Shown piece by piece: positions 51,597-60,154 of a DNA stretch of 64,000 nucleotides. Source of the DNA: Haladaptatus litoreus (GTDB taxonomy: Archaea > Halobacteriota > Halobacteria > Halobacteriales > Haladaptataceae). The stretch spans positions 1,054,001-1,118,000 of the forward strand of contig NZ_FTNO01000001.1 of NCBI RefSeq assembly GCF_900156425.1. Reading direction: 5' to 3'. Below the pieces are notes generated by a model. The model was given only the letters and a program-made list of their open reading frames with translations. It was not told the origin of the DNA and searched no databases. Position numbers and translations under genes: made by a program. Positions within the stretch are counted from its first letter, which is position 1, and the number at the start of each line of letters is the position of its first letter.

Positions 51597-52130
51597 TTAC
51601 GCGAAGTTTTCGTTGTAGAGGTCTTGTGCGTGTTCGATTGCGTCGAGTGCGGACTGTTTGTCCTCCCAGCCCTGCGTCTCGACTTCCTTGCCTTCTTCGA
51701 GGTTTTTGTAGGTCTGGAAGAACTCGTCGATTTCGTCCTTTTGCTGCTGGGTGATGTCGTCGACGTCCTCGATGTGGTCGAAGCGCGGGTCTTCGATTGG
51801 AACGGCGATGACTTTGTCGTCCTGTTCACCGTCGTCGTCCATCTTCATGAGGCCGACCGGGCGAACTTCGATGACACAGCCGGGGAACGTCGAATCCTCT
51901 ACGAGGACGAGCACGTCGAATGGGTCTTCGTCGTCGTAGTAAGACTGCGGGATGAACCCGTAGTCACCGGGGTAGTGAACGTTGCTGTGAAGCACGCGGT
52001 CGAGCATGACGCCGGGGATGTCCTTGTCGTACTCGTACTTGTTCCGGTCGCCTTTGAGACACTCGACGACGGCGTAGATTTCTTCAGGCGCGTTCGGTCC
52101 TGTTTCCAGGTCTTCCCAGAGATTCGTCAT
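51597..52130 (-). CDS. ppa: Inorganic pyrophosphatase
   Basis: 177 residues, family I soluble pyrophosphatase. Key residues: EIYAVVECLKGDRNKYEYDKDIPGVMLDRVLHSNVHYPGDYGFIPQ, then DEDPFDVLVLVEDSTFPGCVIEVRPVG with the metal Asp triad. Start ATG 52130 is chosen because upstream residues in the longer frame are not family-like. The ppa gene beside rosR is the same arrangement known from Halobacterium. Confidence 0.96.
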   Translation of the reverse strand: MTNLWEDLETGPNAPEEIYAVVECLKGDRNKYEYDKDIPGVMLDRVLHSNVHYPGDYGFIPQSYYDDEDPFDVLVLVEDSTFPGCVIEVRPVGLMKMDDDGEQDDKVIAVPIEDPRFDHIEDVDDITQQQKDEIDEFFQTYKNLEEGKEVETQGWEDKQSALDAIEHAQDLYNENFA

Positions 52131-52343
52131 GGGTCGTTTGCGACTGCACGGGAAGACCAAAAAGTCCTTTCGGCATCGACTCAAACCCCATTGCATCGCT
52201 CGATGAACCACCCAAAAACGAAACACACCTCCGCAATCGACTTGTGGTATTCCCGAGTAAAATCGAGCGAAAGCGGAGAGAAACACCAAGAAACTTGAGA
52301 AGGGTTAAATATCTCGGTTACATATTTCGTCCTGTCAAAGCCA

Positions 52344-52700
52344 ATGTCAGAGGCACAAACACTCACCGAAAGCAGTACCGCCCGCGACCTCACCGCTTTC
52401 CAGCGTAACATCCTCATCGTCCTCACCGAGGAACCGATGTACGGTCTCGCTATCAAGCGTGAACTCGAAAACTACTACGACGAGGAAGTGAACCACGGCC
52501 GTCTCTACCCCAACCTCGACACCCTCGTCGAGCGCGGACTGGTCGAGAAGAGCGAACTCGACAAGCGCACCAACCAGTACGGCCTGACGCAAGCGGGTCT
52601 CGAAGCGGTCGAGGACTCCTTTGCGTGGTCGCTCTCGAAGTTCGTCACGGACGACGAACGCGCAGAGCAGGTTCGCGCGCTAATCGAAAAACACAGCTAA
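52344..52700 (+). CDS. rosR: PadR-family winged-helix regulator RosR
   Basis: 118 residues. A PadR-like winged helix is visible: DLTAFQRNILIVLTEEPMYGLAIKRELENYYDEEVNHGRLYPNLDTLVERGLVEK and DKRTNQYGLTQAGLEAVEDS. RosR of Halobacterium salinarum is a PadR-like regulator of the response to oxidative stress, and its gene lies between ppa and the rnhA/tfb genes; the same order here supports the name. The TATA box GTTAAATA is at 52304-52311. The stop overlaps the end of the convergent gene by four bases. Confidence 0.85.
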   Translation: MSEAQTLTESSTARDLTAFQRNILIVLTEEPMYGLAIKRELENYYDEEVNHGRLYPNLDTLVERGLVEKSELDKRTNQYGLTQAGLEAVEDSFAWSLSKFVTDDERAEQVRALIEKHS

Positions 52701-53299
52701 ACGCAGTTGAACACGAGTTCGACTGACGTTTCGACAACCAATTTTTGTTCGTCCGTGGGCCACGCGTTCCGCGGAAAATACTCCGTACAGAACTCAGTGA
52801 CTTCCTCATCCGTCGCCGACTCTACCGGCCGGGCGTAGTGGTTGCTCATGAAATCGGCGAACGCCTCAGCATTTGCGCCGTGAACGTCACCGTGTTGCTC
52901 CCGAACCGCCGCCGCAACTGCGCGGTTGTGGGCGTCTATGTCGTCCCAATCGTCCGGGTCGCCGGGACCGTCGAGCGGGATTTCGACCGCTCGTTCGGTA
53001 TCGTCGATTCGTTCGACCTGAATCGTACCACCCTCTAACCATTCGTCGGGATGGAGGACGAGAACGCTCCGCGTCTCGTCCTCCCGCACACGCGCGACGA
53101 AATCCTGTTCTGCGAGCAGTGTTGCGCGCTCGTTTCGATAGGCGTCGGCCTCGTCGCCGTCGGCAGTGCGTGCGAGATGGGTTAGTCGTTCCGCCTCTTC
53201 GACGGTTTCCATCGGCAGTTCGGATTCGTCCAGCGATTCTGCTTCGTCTCCTGATTCCGGTTCATCAGATGCTTCCGGTTCATTCGGCAAGTCAGCCAT
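52697..53299 (-). CDS. Conserved rnhA-operon protein, unknown
   Basis: 200 residues, very acidic. An N-terminal low-complexity Glu/Asp/Ser segment of about 30 residues (EASDEPESGDEAESLDESEL) is followed by a conserved domain with RNERATLLAEQDFVARVREDE and SNHYARPVESATDEEVTEFC. Its start overlaps rnhA by eight bases, so the two are coupled; haloarchaeal annotations call it an rnhA operon protein. Function unknown. Confidence 0.72.
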   Translation of the reverse strand: MADLPNEPEASDEPESGDEAESLDESELPMETVEEAERLTHLARTADGDEADAYRNERATLLAEQDFVARVREDETRSVLVLHPDEWLEGGTIQVERIDDTERAVEIPLDGPGDPDDWDDIDAHNRAVAAAVREQHGDVHGANAEAFADFMSNHYARPVESATDEEVTEFCTEYFPRNAWPTDEQKLVVETSVELVFNCV

Positions 53300-53885
53300 C
53301 GTCTAACGCCTCGTTTACCAACTTGTCCGCGCGCTCGTTTACTTCCCGCGGAACGTGTTTGAGCGACCATTTGTCGAACCCGTCGAGCAGTTCGCGGGCG
53401 CGAACCCGCCGTTCGCGGAGTTCCGGGTCGTTCGTCTTCCACGCGCCGGTTACCTGTTTGATGGCGAGTTGGGAATCGCCCTTCACGTCCACGGAATCGA
53501 AGCCGTAGTCGCGGGCCGTTTCGAGTCCGGTGATGAGCGCGTCGTACTCGGCTTGGTTGTTTGTCGCGCGCCCGATTCGCTCGTTTCCTTCCCCGGCGAT
53601 TCCGTCGCTGGTGACGATGACCCACCCGATTGCCGCCGGGCCGGGATTGCCGCGACTCCCGCCGTCGAAATAGAGGTAGGCGTGGCCGCCGGAATCGCGG
53701 AGCAGGGCTTCGATAGATTGCGGATTCGACCCTTGAATCACGAGTTTGTCGTCGTAGGCGATGGCGATTGCGTCGTTATATCTGGCCCGCCAGTGTTCGT
53801 ACTCGCTCTTTCCATCCGAGATGACCACCCCGGCGTCGGCGAGCGTCTCGCGCGCCTCGTCCACGTCACACTCGATGACTGGCAT
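53292..53885 (-). CDS. rnhA: Ribonuclease HI
   Basis: 197 residues. An N-terminal arm of about 65 residues precedes the RNase H core. Catalytic carboxylates: Asp in YLYFDGGSRGNPGPAA, Glu in NNQAEYDALI, Asp in VDVKGDSQLAIKQ and Asp in VNERADKLVN. The enzyme cleaves RNA in RNA-DNA hybrids. The haloarchaeal HI enzymes of this type have been characterised in Halobacterium. Confidence 0.93.
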   Translation of the reverse strand: MPVIECDVDEARETLADAGVVISDGKSEYEHWRARYNDAIAIAYDDKLVIQGSNPQSIEALLRDSGGHAYLYFDGGSRGNPGPAAIGWVIVTSDGIAGEGNERIGRATNNQAEYDALITGLETARDYGFDSVDVKGDSQLAIKQVTGAWKTNDPELRERRVRARELLDGFDKWSLKHVPREVNERADKLVNEALDDG

Positions 53886-54014
53886 TGCAAGTCATTCGTC
53901 TGTGGGCGAGTAAACAGGTTCCGGTGCGGGGAGGAACTGTGGTACCGGTTGTCAAGTATATATGGCTTTTGCCCAAGGCTTTAAGTGAATAGAAGTTACT
54001 ACTATAAAAGTGCG

Positions 54015-54980
54015 ATGACACGGTCTACTCGCCAGCGGGAGCGCCAACTTGAAGGGGAGCAAACGGCGAACGAACGAGAGGGAGAGCGTGCTTGTCCTGA
54101 ATGTGGGTCCGAAAATTTAGTAAAAAGCAACGACCGCTCCGAACTCATCTGTGACGACTGTGGGTTGGTCGTCGAAGAAGAAAAGATAGACCCCGGCCCG
54201 GAATGGCGTGCATTCAACCACCAAGAGCGCCAACAGAAATCTCGCGTGGGTGCACCGACCACGCAGACGATGCACGACAAAGGGCTGACCACGACCATCG
54301 ACTGGAAGGACAAAGACGCCTACGGTCGATCTATTTCTTCGAAAAAGCGCAGTCAGATGCACCGACTGCGCAAATGGCAGGAACGAATCCGAACCAAGGA
54401 CGCGGGCGAGCGAAACCTCCAATTCGCCTTGTCCGAAATCGACCGAATGGCCTCCGCACTCGGCGTACCGCGGTCAGTACGCGAGGTCGCGTCCGTCATC
54501 TATCGACGGGCGCTCAAGGAGGACTTGATTCGGGGGCGTTCCATCGAGGGGGTTGCGACGAGCGCGTTGTACGCCGCCTGTCGAAAGGAGGGGATTCCGC
54601 GAAGTCTCGAAGAAATCTCGGAGGTATCGCGCGTCGAACGAAAAGAAATCGGACGAACCTATCGCTACATCTCACAGGAACTCGGCCTGGAGATGAAACC
54701 GGTCGACCCGAAAAAATACGTCCCGCGGTTCTGTTCTGAACTCGAACTCAGCGAAGAAGTGCAGTCGAAAGCGAACGACATCATCGAAACCACTGCCGAA
54801 GAAGGATTGCTCTCGGGCAAATCGCCCACAGGCTACGCCGCCGCCGCGATTTACGCCGCGTCGCTTCTCTGCAACGAGAAGAAGACCCAGCGGGAAGTCG
54901 CCGACGTCGCGCAGGTGACGGAAGTCACCATCCGGAACCGGTACCAAGAACAGATCGAAGCGATGGGAATCCACAGCTAA
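54015..54980 (+). CDS. tfb: Transcription initiation factor TFB
   Basis: 321 residues from ATG 54015. Zinc ribbon [20 protein letters not shown] followed by [11 protein letters not shown]-reader/linker [39 protein letters not shown], and two cyclin-fold repeats with [30 protein letters not shown] and [33 protein letters not shown]. It recruits RNA polymerase to TBP-bound promoters. Haloarchaea carry several TFBs; this locus matches tfbG of Halobacterium by position. A TTTAAG box is about 30 bases upstream of the ATG. Confidence 0.95.
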   Translation: MTRSTRQRERQLEGEQTANEREGERACPECGSENLVKSNDRSELICDDCGLVVEEEKIDPGPEWRAFNHQERQQKSRVGAPTTQTMHDKGLTTTIDWKDKDAYGRSISSKKRSQMHRLRKWQERIRTKDAGERNLQFALSEIDRMASALGVPRSVREVASVIYRRALKEDLIRGRSIEGVATSALYAACRKEGIPRSLEEISEVSRVERKEIGRTYRYISQELGLEMKPVDPKKYVPRFCSELELSEEVQSKANDIIETTAEEGLLSGKSPTGYAAAAIYAASLLCNEKKTQREVADVAQVTEVTIRNRYQEQIEAMGIHS

Positions 54981-55105
54981 AATCGCTCGCTTTTTTACAG
55001 TTTGCTCCCCCTGAGCGTCTGCCACTGCTTGCATCGCTCGTCTTTTCGTCCACTTTCAGTCCGCTGTCCGAACGTTGAAGCCACTCCCGTCCCTACATCG
55101 AGCGA

Positions 55106-56365
55106 ATGCGGTTGGACGACTACATCGACGATTTGCGCCCCGACGAGGAGGAGCGCCGCCGCCAACTCGCCGAGGAAAAATCCTACGGGATTCTGGATTA
55201 CGTGGACGACTTCCAAGACCGATTTTCGGAAGTCGCCCAGGGTGATTCGCTGTTCGGAAGCACCTCGCCCTCGGTGTTCGTCGGTCGGTCGTCGTACCCT
55301 AACGTCTCGACCGGTATCCTCTCGCCAGTCGGGGAAGAAGAGCGCGCGTCGGAGTTCGCCACCAGCGGCGACTGGTACCAGCGCGGCCTCGACATCGACA
55401 ACGTCCTCCAGTATCGAACCGGCCTGTTGAACTCGAACCGCTCGGCGAAGGTCAACGTAGAAGACGTGTGGGACGGCTTCGTCGGCGTTCAACGTGAAAT
55501 CGCCATCGCCGACCGCCCGGTGGACGTGGAAATCGGGCTTACCGAAAAACTGGATTTGGACGTGAACGTTGACGACATCGCGACTCCTACAGGACCCTCT
55601 GCCCGTGCAACCTCGGCAAATCTCACCGAAAACCCCCACGTTCCGCGCCACGTCAAGAAGACCTTGGAGGACGACGACTGGCAGGCCCAAGGCGCGATGA
55701 CCTACCTCTACCGGCGCGGATTCGACGTGTACGACATTAACAACGTCCTCTCGGCGGGGGCGCTCGGACAGGGGCAGAATCGAAGGCTCGTCCCGACGCG
55801 CTGGTCGATTACGGCGGTTGACGACACCGTCGGACAGTATCTCCGTGGCCGAATCCGCAACGCCCCGAGCATCGACGAAACGCAGGTTTGGGTGAACGAG
55901 TACATGGGCAATCGCTACTGGGTCGTCCTCTCGCCGGGCCAATGGGAGTTCGAACTCGTGGAGATGAAAGCACCCGGGAGCATCTGGAATCCATCTACAA
56001 CAGGCGACATCTGGATGGGAAGCGCCCACGAAGGATTCGAAGGTCGGACGAAGTACGTCGATGAAACGGCAGGCGCGTACTACGCCTCCCGACTCGGCGT
56101 GCTCGAACATCTGGAAGACATCGGGCGACAGGCCAAAGCCCTCGTCCTCCGCGAGGTCAGCGACGACTACTGGGCACCCGTCGGTGTCTGGCAGGTTCGT
56201 GAGAGCGTCAGAAACGCCTTCGATGGCGAGTTCGGCGAATCCGAATCGTTCCACGCCGCGGTTCGAAACATCGTCCCCGAACTCCCGATTTCCATGAACA
56301 CGCTTCGGCGCAAATCCGAAATGGTGTCCGGCGTGCAGGCCAATTTGTCCGACTTTGGGTTGTAG
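55106..56365 (+). CDS. nreA: DNA repair protein NreA
   Basis: 419 residues. NreA signatures: VFVGRSSYPNVSTGILSPVGEEERASEF, the central DVWDGFVGVQREIAIADRPVDVEIGL and QAQGAMTYLYRRGFDVYDINNVLSAGALGQGQNRRLVPTRWSITAVDDTVG, and the C-terminal ARxL-like MNTLRRKSEMVSGVQANLSDFGL. The last nine residues QANLSDFGL fit a PCNA-interacting peptide (Q-x2-L-x2-F-aromatic/hydrophobic). In Haloferax NreA is linked to DNA damage tolerance. Standalone plus-strand gene, 126 bases after tfb. Confidence 0.9.
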   Translation: MRLDDYIDDLRPDEEERRRQLAEEKSYGILDYVDDFQDRFSEVAQGDSLFGSTSPSVFVGRSSYPNVSTGILSPVGEEERASEFATSGDWYQRGLDIDNVLQYRTGLLNSNRSAKVNVEDVWDGFVGVQREIAIADRPVDVEIGLTEKLDLDVNVDDIATPTGPSARATSANLTENPHVPRHVKKTLEDDDWQAQGAMTYLYRRGFDVYDINNVLSAGALGQGQNRRLVPTRWSITAVDDTVGQYLRGRIRNAPSIDETQVWVNEYMGNRYWVVLSPGQWEFELVEMKAPGSIWNPSTTGDIWMGSAHEGFEGRTKYVDETAGAYYASRLGVLEHLEDIGRQAKALVLREVSDDYWAPVGVWQVRESVRNAFDGEFGESESFHAAVRNIVPELPISMNTLRRKSEMVSGVQANLSDFGL

Positions 56366-56454
56366 AATGGGGGAAGTGAGGAGCAGTGCGTTGATTCTGA
56401 TAAGGCGATGAGGCTGACTCCTCGTCACGCTACTGAGTCTGTGATATTGGTGCC

Positions 56455-56470
56455 GTGACTTCTGCAGTCG
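56455..56470. repeat. Dispersed palindrome copy downstream of nreA
   Basis: GTGACTTCTGCAGTCG is identical to bases 39089-39104 of the copy in the phosphoribosyltransferase/HNH interval, but the right arm (GTCAC) is lost. It sits 90 bases after nreA in a 190-base gap with no gene. Confidence 0.45.
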
Positions 56471-56554
56471 CCTCTCTATCAAAACTACGTTTACTATCTG
56501 AAACCTATCTCTCTTCAAGTCGAAAACGAAAACCGCAAACGGAAACTCGACTGC

Positions 56555-57088
56555 CTAGTCCTTGCGTTTGACGACGTCGCCGAGCGTGGTGCCGTCGGTC
56601 GAACTGCCGCCGCTCCACTCTTCGTCGTCGGCCCCGGCGCTTCCGGCGGTGAGGCTGATTTCGAGTTTCTTTTCGAGTTTCTTCTGCACGCGGTCGCTGG
56701 GGAGCATGTCGCCACGTTCGAGTTTTCGGATGAGACTGGCCTTCTCGTTGAGTTCCTTGGCGAGGTCTTCCTGACTCAGACCGATTGACTCGCGCGCATC
56801 GCGGATTCGGTCGTCGTAATCCTGCACGATTTCGTCCATGTCGTCGAACATGTCCGAGGGGCGCGAGCGCGACCCGCCGGAGGAAGAGGAGCGCGAGGTA
56901 CCGGAACTCCCGCTGGATTTGCCCGACGACGAGGAGGTAGAGTATTTTGTTGACGTGGTTGAGGACTGCTGTGTCTTCACTTCCGTCCCGAAGTCAACGC
57001 AGTTGTCACAGACATCCAACTCCGCGCCTTCGACCTTGATCTTCTTCGGCGAGGCCGTTTCGGCACCGCACATCTCACACTGAACCAT
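56555..57088 (-). CDS. mbf1: Multiprotein bridging factor 1 (aMBF1)
   Basis: 177 residues. N-terminal zinc ribbon CEMCGAETASPKKI and LDVCDNCVDFG, a Ser/Thr/Gly-rich linker of about 45 residues, and a C-terminal Cro-type HTH: IRDARESIGLSQEDLAKELNEKASLIRKLERGDMLPSDRVQKKLEKKLEIS. It bridges transcription machinery or binds the small ribosomal subunit in archaea. Linker length is greater than in many homologues. Confidence 0.93.
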   Translation of the reverse strand: MVQCEMCGAETASPKKIKVEGAELDVCDNCVDFGTEVKTQQSSTTSTKYSTSSSSGKSSGSSGTSRSSSSGGSRSRPSDMFDDMDEIVQDYDDRIRDARESIGLSQEDLAKELNEKASLIRKLERGDMLPSDRVQKKLEKKLEISLTAGSAGADDEEWSGGSSTDGTTLGDVVKRKD

Positions 57089-57139
57089 GTGTCAACGTTT
57101 ACCGTCTCGACTCATAAATGGCACGCCACAGTGGCTATA

Positions 57140-57745
57140 TCAGGCCAGCGCGCGCCACGAGTAGTAGAACCGCTGTAGTGCGGTGAAATGGCCGATAACC
57201 GCGAGGAAGCCGAGCAGCAACACAATAACGGAGTAGCCACCGACTGAACCGACGAACGGAGCGATTCCGCCGACGAGTCCGATAAGGGCCAATCTGTCCG
57301 CCCGTCCGACTAGCCCGCCGTAGACGCGGTCTAAACCGACCGCTTGGGCTTGCGTGCCGAGGTACGAGGTCATCAGCACGCCCGTCACCGCCGCGAGTCC
57401 GAGGGCGAAGGCTTCCAGTCCCGCCGCCAATCCCGCAATCAGCACGATGTCGGCGTAGCGGTCGAGCACGTGGTCTAACAGGTCGCCAGCTTTTGAATCG
57501 GTGCCGAGTTCGCGCGCCAACGCACCGTCGAGCAGGTCGAGCCAGCCATTCAAAAAGACGAGTACTGCGCCGACGAGGTACCACATCGGAGCCGAATCGC
57601 CGAGGTAGAACGCCCATCCCGCACCGCCAGCGAGCAGGAAGGCGATGACGCTGATGGAATCCGGAGTCAATCCGGCTTGTTTCGATGCCGAGACGAATGG
57701 ACGGAGCGCGCGGTCTGCGACGGGGCGAAGTTGGTCGAGCGTCAT
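57140..57745 (-). CDS. CDP-alcohol phosphatidyltransferase (archaetidylinositol-phosphate synthase-like)
   Basis: 201 residues, six helices. The family motif is complete: DLLDGALARELGTDSKAGDL and on through DHVLDRYAD, giving D-G-x2-A-R-x8-G-x3-D-x3-D. It transfers a lipid phosphate from CDP-archaeol to an alcohol, most likely L-myo-inositol 1-phosphate by position and family in haloarchaea. Its start overlaps the end of the AK6-like kinase by four bases (ATGA), forming an operon with hisC. Confidence 0.9.
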   Translation of the reverse strand: MTLDQLRPVADRALRPFVSASKQAGLTPDSISVIAFLLAGGAGWAFYLGDSAPMWYLVGAVLVFLNGWLDLLDGALARELGTDSKAGDLLDHVLDRYADIVLIAGLAAGLEAFALGLAAVTGVLMTSYLGTQAQAVGLDRVYGGLVGRADRLALIGLVGGIAPFVGSVGGYSVIVLLLGFLAVIGHFTALQRFYYSWRALA

Positions 57746-58263
57746 AGATAATCGAGGTAATCGACGGTTCCAGCGGAAGGCGCGCGCTCGCCCCGAATAA
57801 CCGCTTCGATGTCAGTTGACACGTTCTCCGGCGTTCGGTCGGTGGTGTCGATTTCGTACGCCGATTCGGTGCCGTGTTCCGCGACTGCCTCCGAGAGGAT
57901 TACGTCGAGGGCTTCGCTCTCCGCGTTTTCTTCGGCTTTCGCCTCCGTTTCTCCGCGCTCGACCAATCGTTTTTCCAACTGCTCGGGATGGCATCGCAGG
58001 ACGACGACCCTATCAGCATCGAAATGGTGGGCCAGATGCGAGTCGATGAGAAGACCGTTTTCGCTTTCAGCCTCACGTTCGGCCAACCAGTCCCGAATCG
58101 CATCGAAATCCGCGAAGAGGCTATTCCGTTCCTCGTCCGTGCCTTCGTCCAGTTCCTCCTCGCGAATCACGTCGTTCAGGTGGACGACTTCGAGGTCGGT
58201 TTCGACCAGTTCGGTCGCGGTCGTTTTGCCGGTTCCCGGTGTTCCGGTCACGGCGACCCTCAC
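57742..58263 (-). CDS. AK6/Fap7-like adenylate-kinase-family NTPase
   Basis: 173 residues from GTG 58263, which overlaps the hisC stop (GTGA). Walker A GTPGTGKTT at residues 7-15; VVHLNDVIREEELDEGTDEERNSLFADFDAIRDWL; LLIDSHLAHHFDADRVVVLRCHPEQLEKRLVERG. This pattern is the AK6 (Fap7, hCINAP-like) group, which helps finish small ribosomal subunits. Upstream ORF residues are not family-like, so GTG is chosen. Confidence 0.88.
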   Translation of the reverse strand: MRVAVTGTPGTGKTTATELVETDLEVVHLNDVIREEELDEGTDEERNSLFADFDAIRDWLAEREAESENGLLIDSHLAHHFDADRVVVLRCHPEQLEKRLVERGETEAKAEENAESEALDVILSEAVAEHGTESAYEIDTTDRTPENVSTDIEAVIRGERAPSAGTVDYLDYL

Positions 58264-59333
58264 GACGACAGCACCTCGTTGAGTTCGCGTACTGCTCGCT
58301 TCGTCTCGTCTTCTGTCCCACAGGTGATTCGCACGCACTCCGGAAGTCCAAAACTCGTGCAGTCCCGGAGGATGACGCCGCGTTCTTGCACTGCCTCTGT
58401 GACCTCACTGGCGTTTCCGACCTCCGCGAGAACGAAGTTACCGTGGCTCTCCCACGTCGGTGCGTCGAGGTTTTCGTAGATGTACTCGCGCGCCCAGCGC
58501 GCCGTTTCGACCGACTTCTCCACGTGTTCGTCGTCGGTCAGCGCGGCGAGGCCGCCCCGACACGCCAGTTCGCTCGCGGCGAACGGCGTATTGACGCGGG
58601 CGTAGGCATCCGCCCAATCGTCAGGAACGACGGCGTAGCCGAGTCGGACGCCCGCCAGACCGAACGCTTTCGAAAAGGTTCGCAGGACGGCCACATCGTC
58701 GCGGTCGTCCAGCAATTCGATTGCGCTCGGTGCGTCGGCATACTCGCCGTATGCCTCGTCCACGACGACGAGGGTTCGCTCGTCGGTTTCGTCCGCAATC
58801 GTCTCGACTGCGTCCAGCGAGAACATCCCGCCGGATGGGTTGTGCGGACTCGTGAGATAGACGATTCGCTCGTTGTCGTAGGCCGAGAGGACTGCGTCGG
58901 CGGTCAGTTCGAATCCGTCGTCTTTCGAGAGGGAGTACTCCGACACCTCGCCGTGGTGATAGCGTGCACTCATACCGTAGTAGGCGAATCCGGGCGTCGG
59001 GACGAGGACTTCGTCACCGGGTTCGAGCATGGCGCGGGAGAGGTAGTCGAGCGCACCGTCGCCGCCGTTCGCCAACCAAATTTGGGCAGGTTCGACGTTC
59101 CAGCGTTCGGCGAGTCGAGCGGTCAGGTCGGTGTGCGACGCTTTCGGGTACGAACTGGCGTTTCCGGCCCCGTTTCGAATGGCATCGACTGCCGCCGGAC
59201 TCGGGCCGAACGGGTTTTCGTTCGACGCGAGTTTCACGAGGTCGTCCGGGTCGAATCCGAGTTCCCGGGCGACCTCCTCGATGCCCCGTCCGGCTTGATA
59301 TGCGACGTGCGCGGAGAGGTCACGTGGTTCCAT
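58260..59333 (-). CDS. hisC: Histidinol-phosphate aminotransferase
   Basis: 357 residues from ATG 59333. PLP-dependent fold I: LVKLASNENPFGPSPAAVDAI, LANGGDGALDYLSRAMLEPGDEVLVPTPGFAYY, LTSPHNPSGGMFS, DEAYGEYAD and the PLP lysine in LRTFSKAFGLAGVRLGYAV. It makes histidinol phosphate in histidine synthesis. It heads a likely operon with the AK6-like and CDP-alcohol genes. A CTTAAG box lies about 28 bases upstream of the ATG. Confidence 0.93.
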   Translation of the reverse strand: MEPRDLSAHVAYQAGRGIEEVARELGFDPDDLVKLASNENPFGPSPAAVDAIRNGAGNASSYPKASHTDLTARLAERWNVEPAQIWLANGGDGALDYLSRAMLEPGDEVLVPTPGFAYYGMSARYHHGEVSEYSLSKDDGFELTADAVLSAYDNERIVYLTSPHNPSGGMFSLDAVETIADETDERTLVVVDEAYGEYADAPSAIELLDDRDDVAVLRTFSKAFGLAGVRLGYAVVPDDWADAYARVNTPFAASELACRGGLAALTDDEHVEKSVETARWAREYIYENLDAPTWESHGNFVLAEVGNASEVTEAVQERGVILRDCTSFGLPECVRITCGTEDETKRAVRELNEVLSS

Positions 59334-59427
59334 ATCGGGAGGAAGTGACCGACTAGCCTTAAGTATGGCCACCTAAGGCCAACACGCCTAAGGAAAACTG
59401 TGGCGACTCCTTGGTGGGAGTTGAGCC

Positions 59428-60060
59428 ATGACACACCATCAGCACGACCAGTCACGTCGCAGTGACGAAGGAAAATCGGGTATGGAACGCTACGGCGGCC
59501 CGCGACAGCGTGAGCAGGAAGGAGAGCAAGAGCGAGGGGGCCAAGAACGAAGCGAGCAGAAACGACGGGGACGCGGGCGACAGCGAGGCGGCCAGCGACG
59601 ATACGGTCGCCAACAGGATCAGGGACGACAGGAAATCCAGAAGGGCGGTCAGCAAGGGCAACAGCAACCCGAATACGGTCAACAGGAACAACAAACCCAA
59701 CAGAGACGACCGCAAGGTCGGCAACAGCAGCAGGGACAGCGAAAATCACAGTTCCGACAGCAAGGACAGCAACGCCGGTATGGCCAGCAACGACAGGGAC
59801 GACAGGGCCAACAGCAACATCAACAACGGCAACAGGGACGACAAAAACGGTACGGTCGCCAGCAGCGTTCACAGGAAACTCAACAGCAAGGCCAAAGTGG
59901 TCAGCAGCAGAGTCAGCACAGTCAACAGGGCCAACAGCAACACCACCAACAACGGCAGGGGCACGACCAGCAGTCACACAGATACGAAGAACATCAAGGT
60001 GAGCGCCTGCAAGAACACCAAGGGCAACAACACCGCGGTCGTCAGCTACCCCAGCAGTAG
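59428..60060 (+). CDS. Gln/Arg/Gly-rich low-complexity protein with RYG repeats
   Basis: 210 residues: by my count about 77 Gln, 35 Arg and few hydrophobic residues, no Cys. Recurrent [RK]RYG[RQ]QQ-like units occur near residues 57, 116 and 140, plus single YG sites near 22 and 83. The three RRYG units differ at synonymous third positions (tac/tat, ggt/ggc, cgc/cgg), which favours this frame over the overlapping Ser/Asn/Asp-rich frame (59462-60115). A basic, Gln-rich protein is very unlike the acidic haloarchaeal proteome. It is preceded by hisC's divergent promoter and followed by an oxidoreductase gene. I do not recognise it. Confidence 0.65.
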   Translation: MTHHQHDQSRRSDEGKSGMERYGGPRQREQEGEQERGGQERSEQKRRGRGRQRGGQRRYGRQQDQGRQEIQKGGQQGQQQPEYGQQEQQTQQRRPQGRQQQQGQRKSQFRQQGQQRRYGQQRQGRQGQQQHQQRQQGRQKRYGRQQRSQETQQQGQSGQQQSQHSQQGQQQHHQQRQGHDQQSHRYEEHQGERLQEHQGQQHRGRQLPQQ

Positions 60061-60154
60061 TGCGATTTCGACCTTGCTTTTTCAGCCAGTGCGTTCATGC
60101 GAACAACTGGTGTAGCGTGGATGCTATGGAATTTGAATCAGCGGAGAGAAGCCG

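Noticed and set aside
54995..56518. 507-residue minus-strand frame opposite nreA
   Set aside because: Antisense to nreA, a full-length recognisable gene; no family likeness.
59462..60115. 217-residue Ser/Asn/Asp-rich frame overlapping the Gln/Arg-rich gene
   Set aside because: The RYG-coding units vary at synonymous sites in the other frame, while here the same changes alter residues; not excluded completely.
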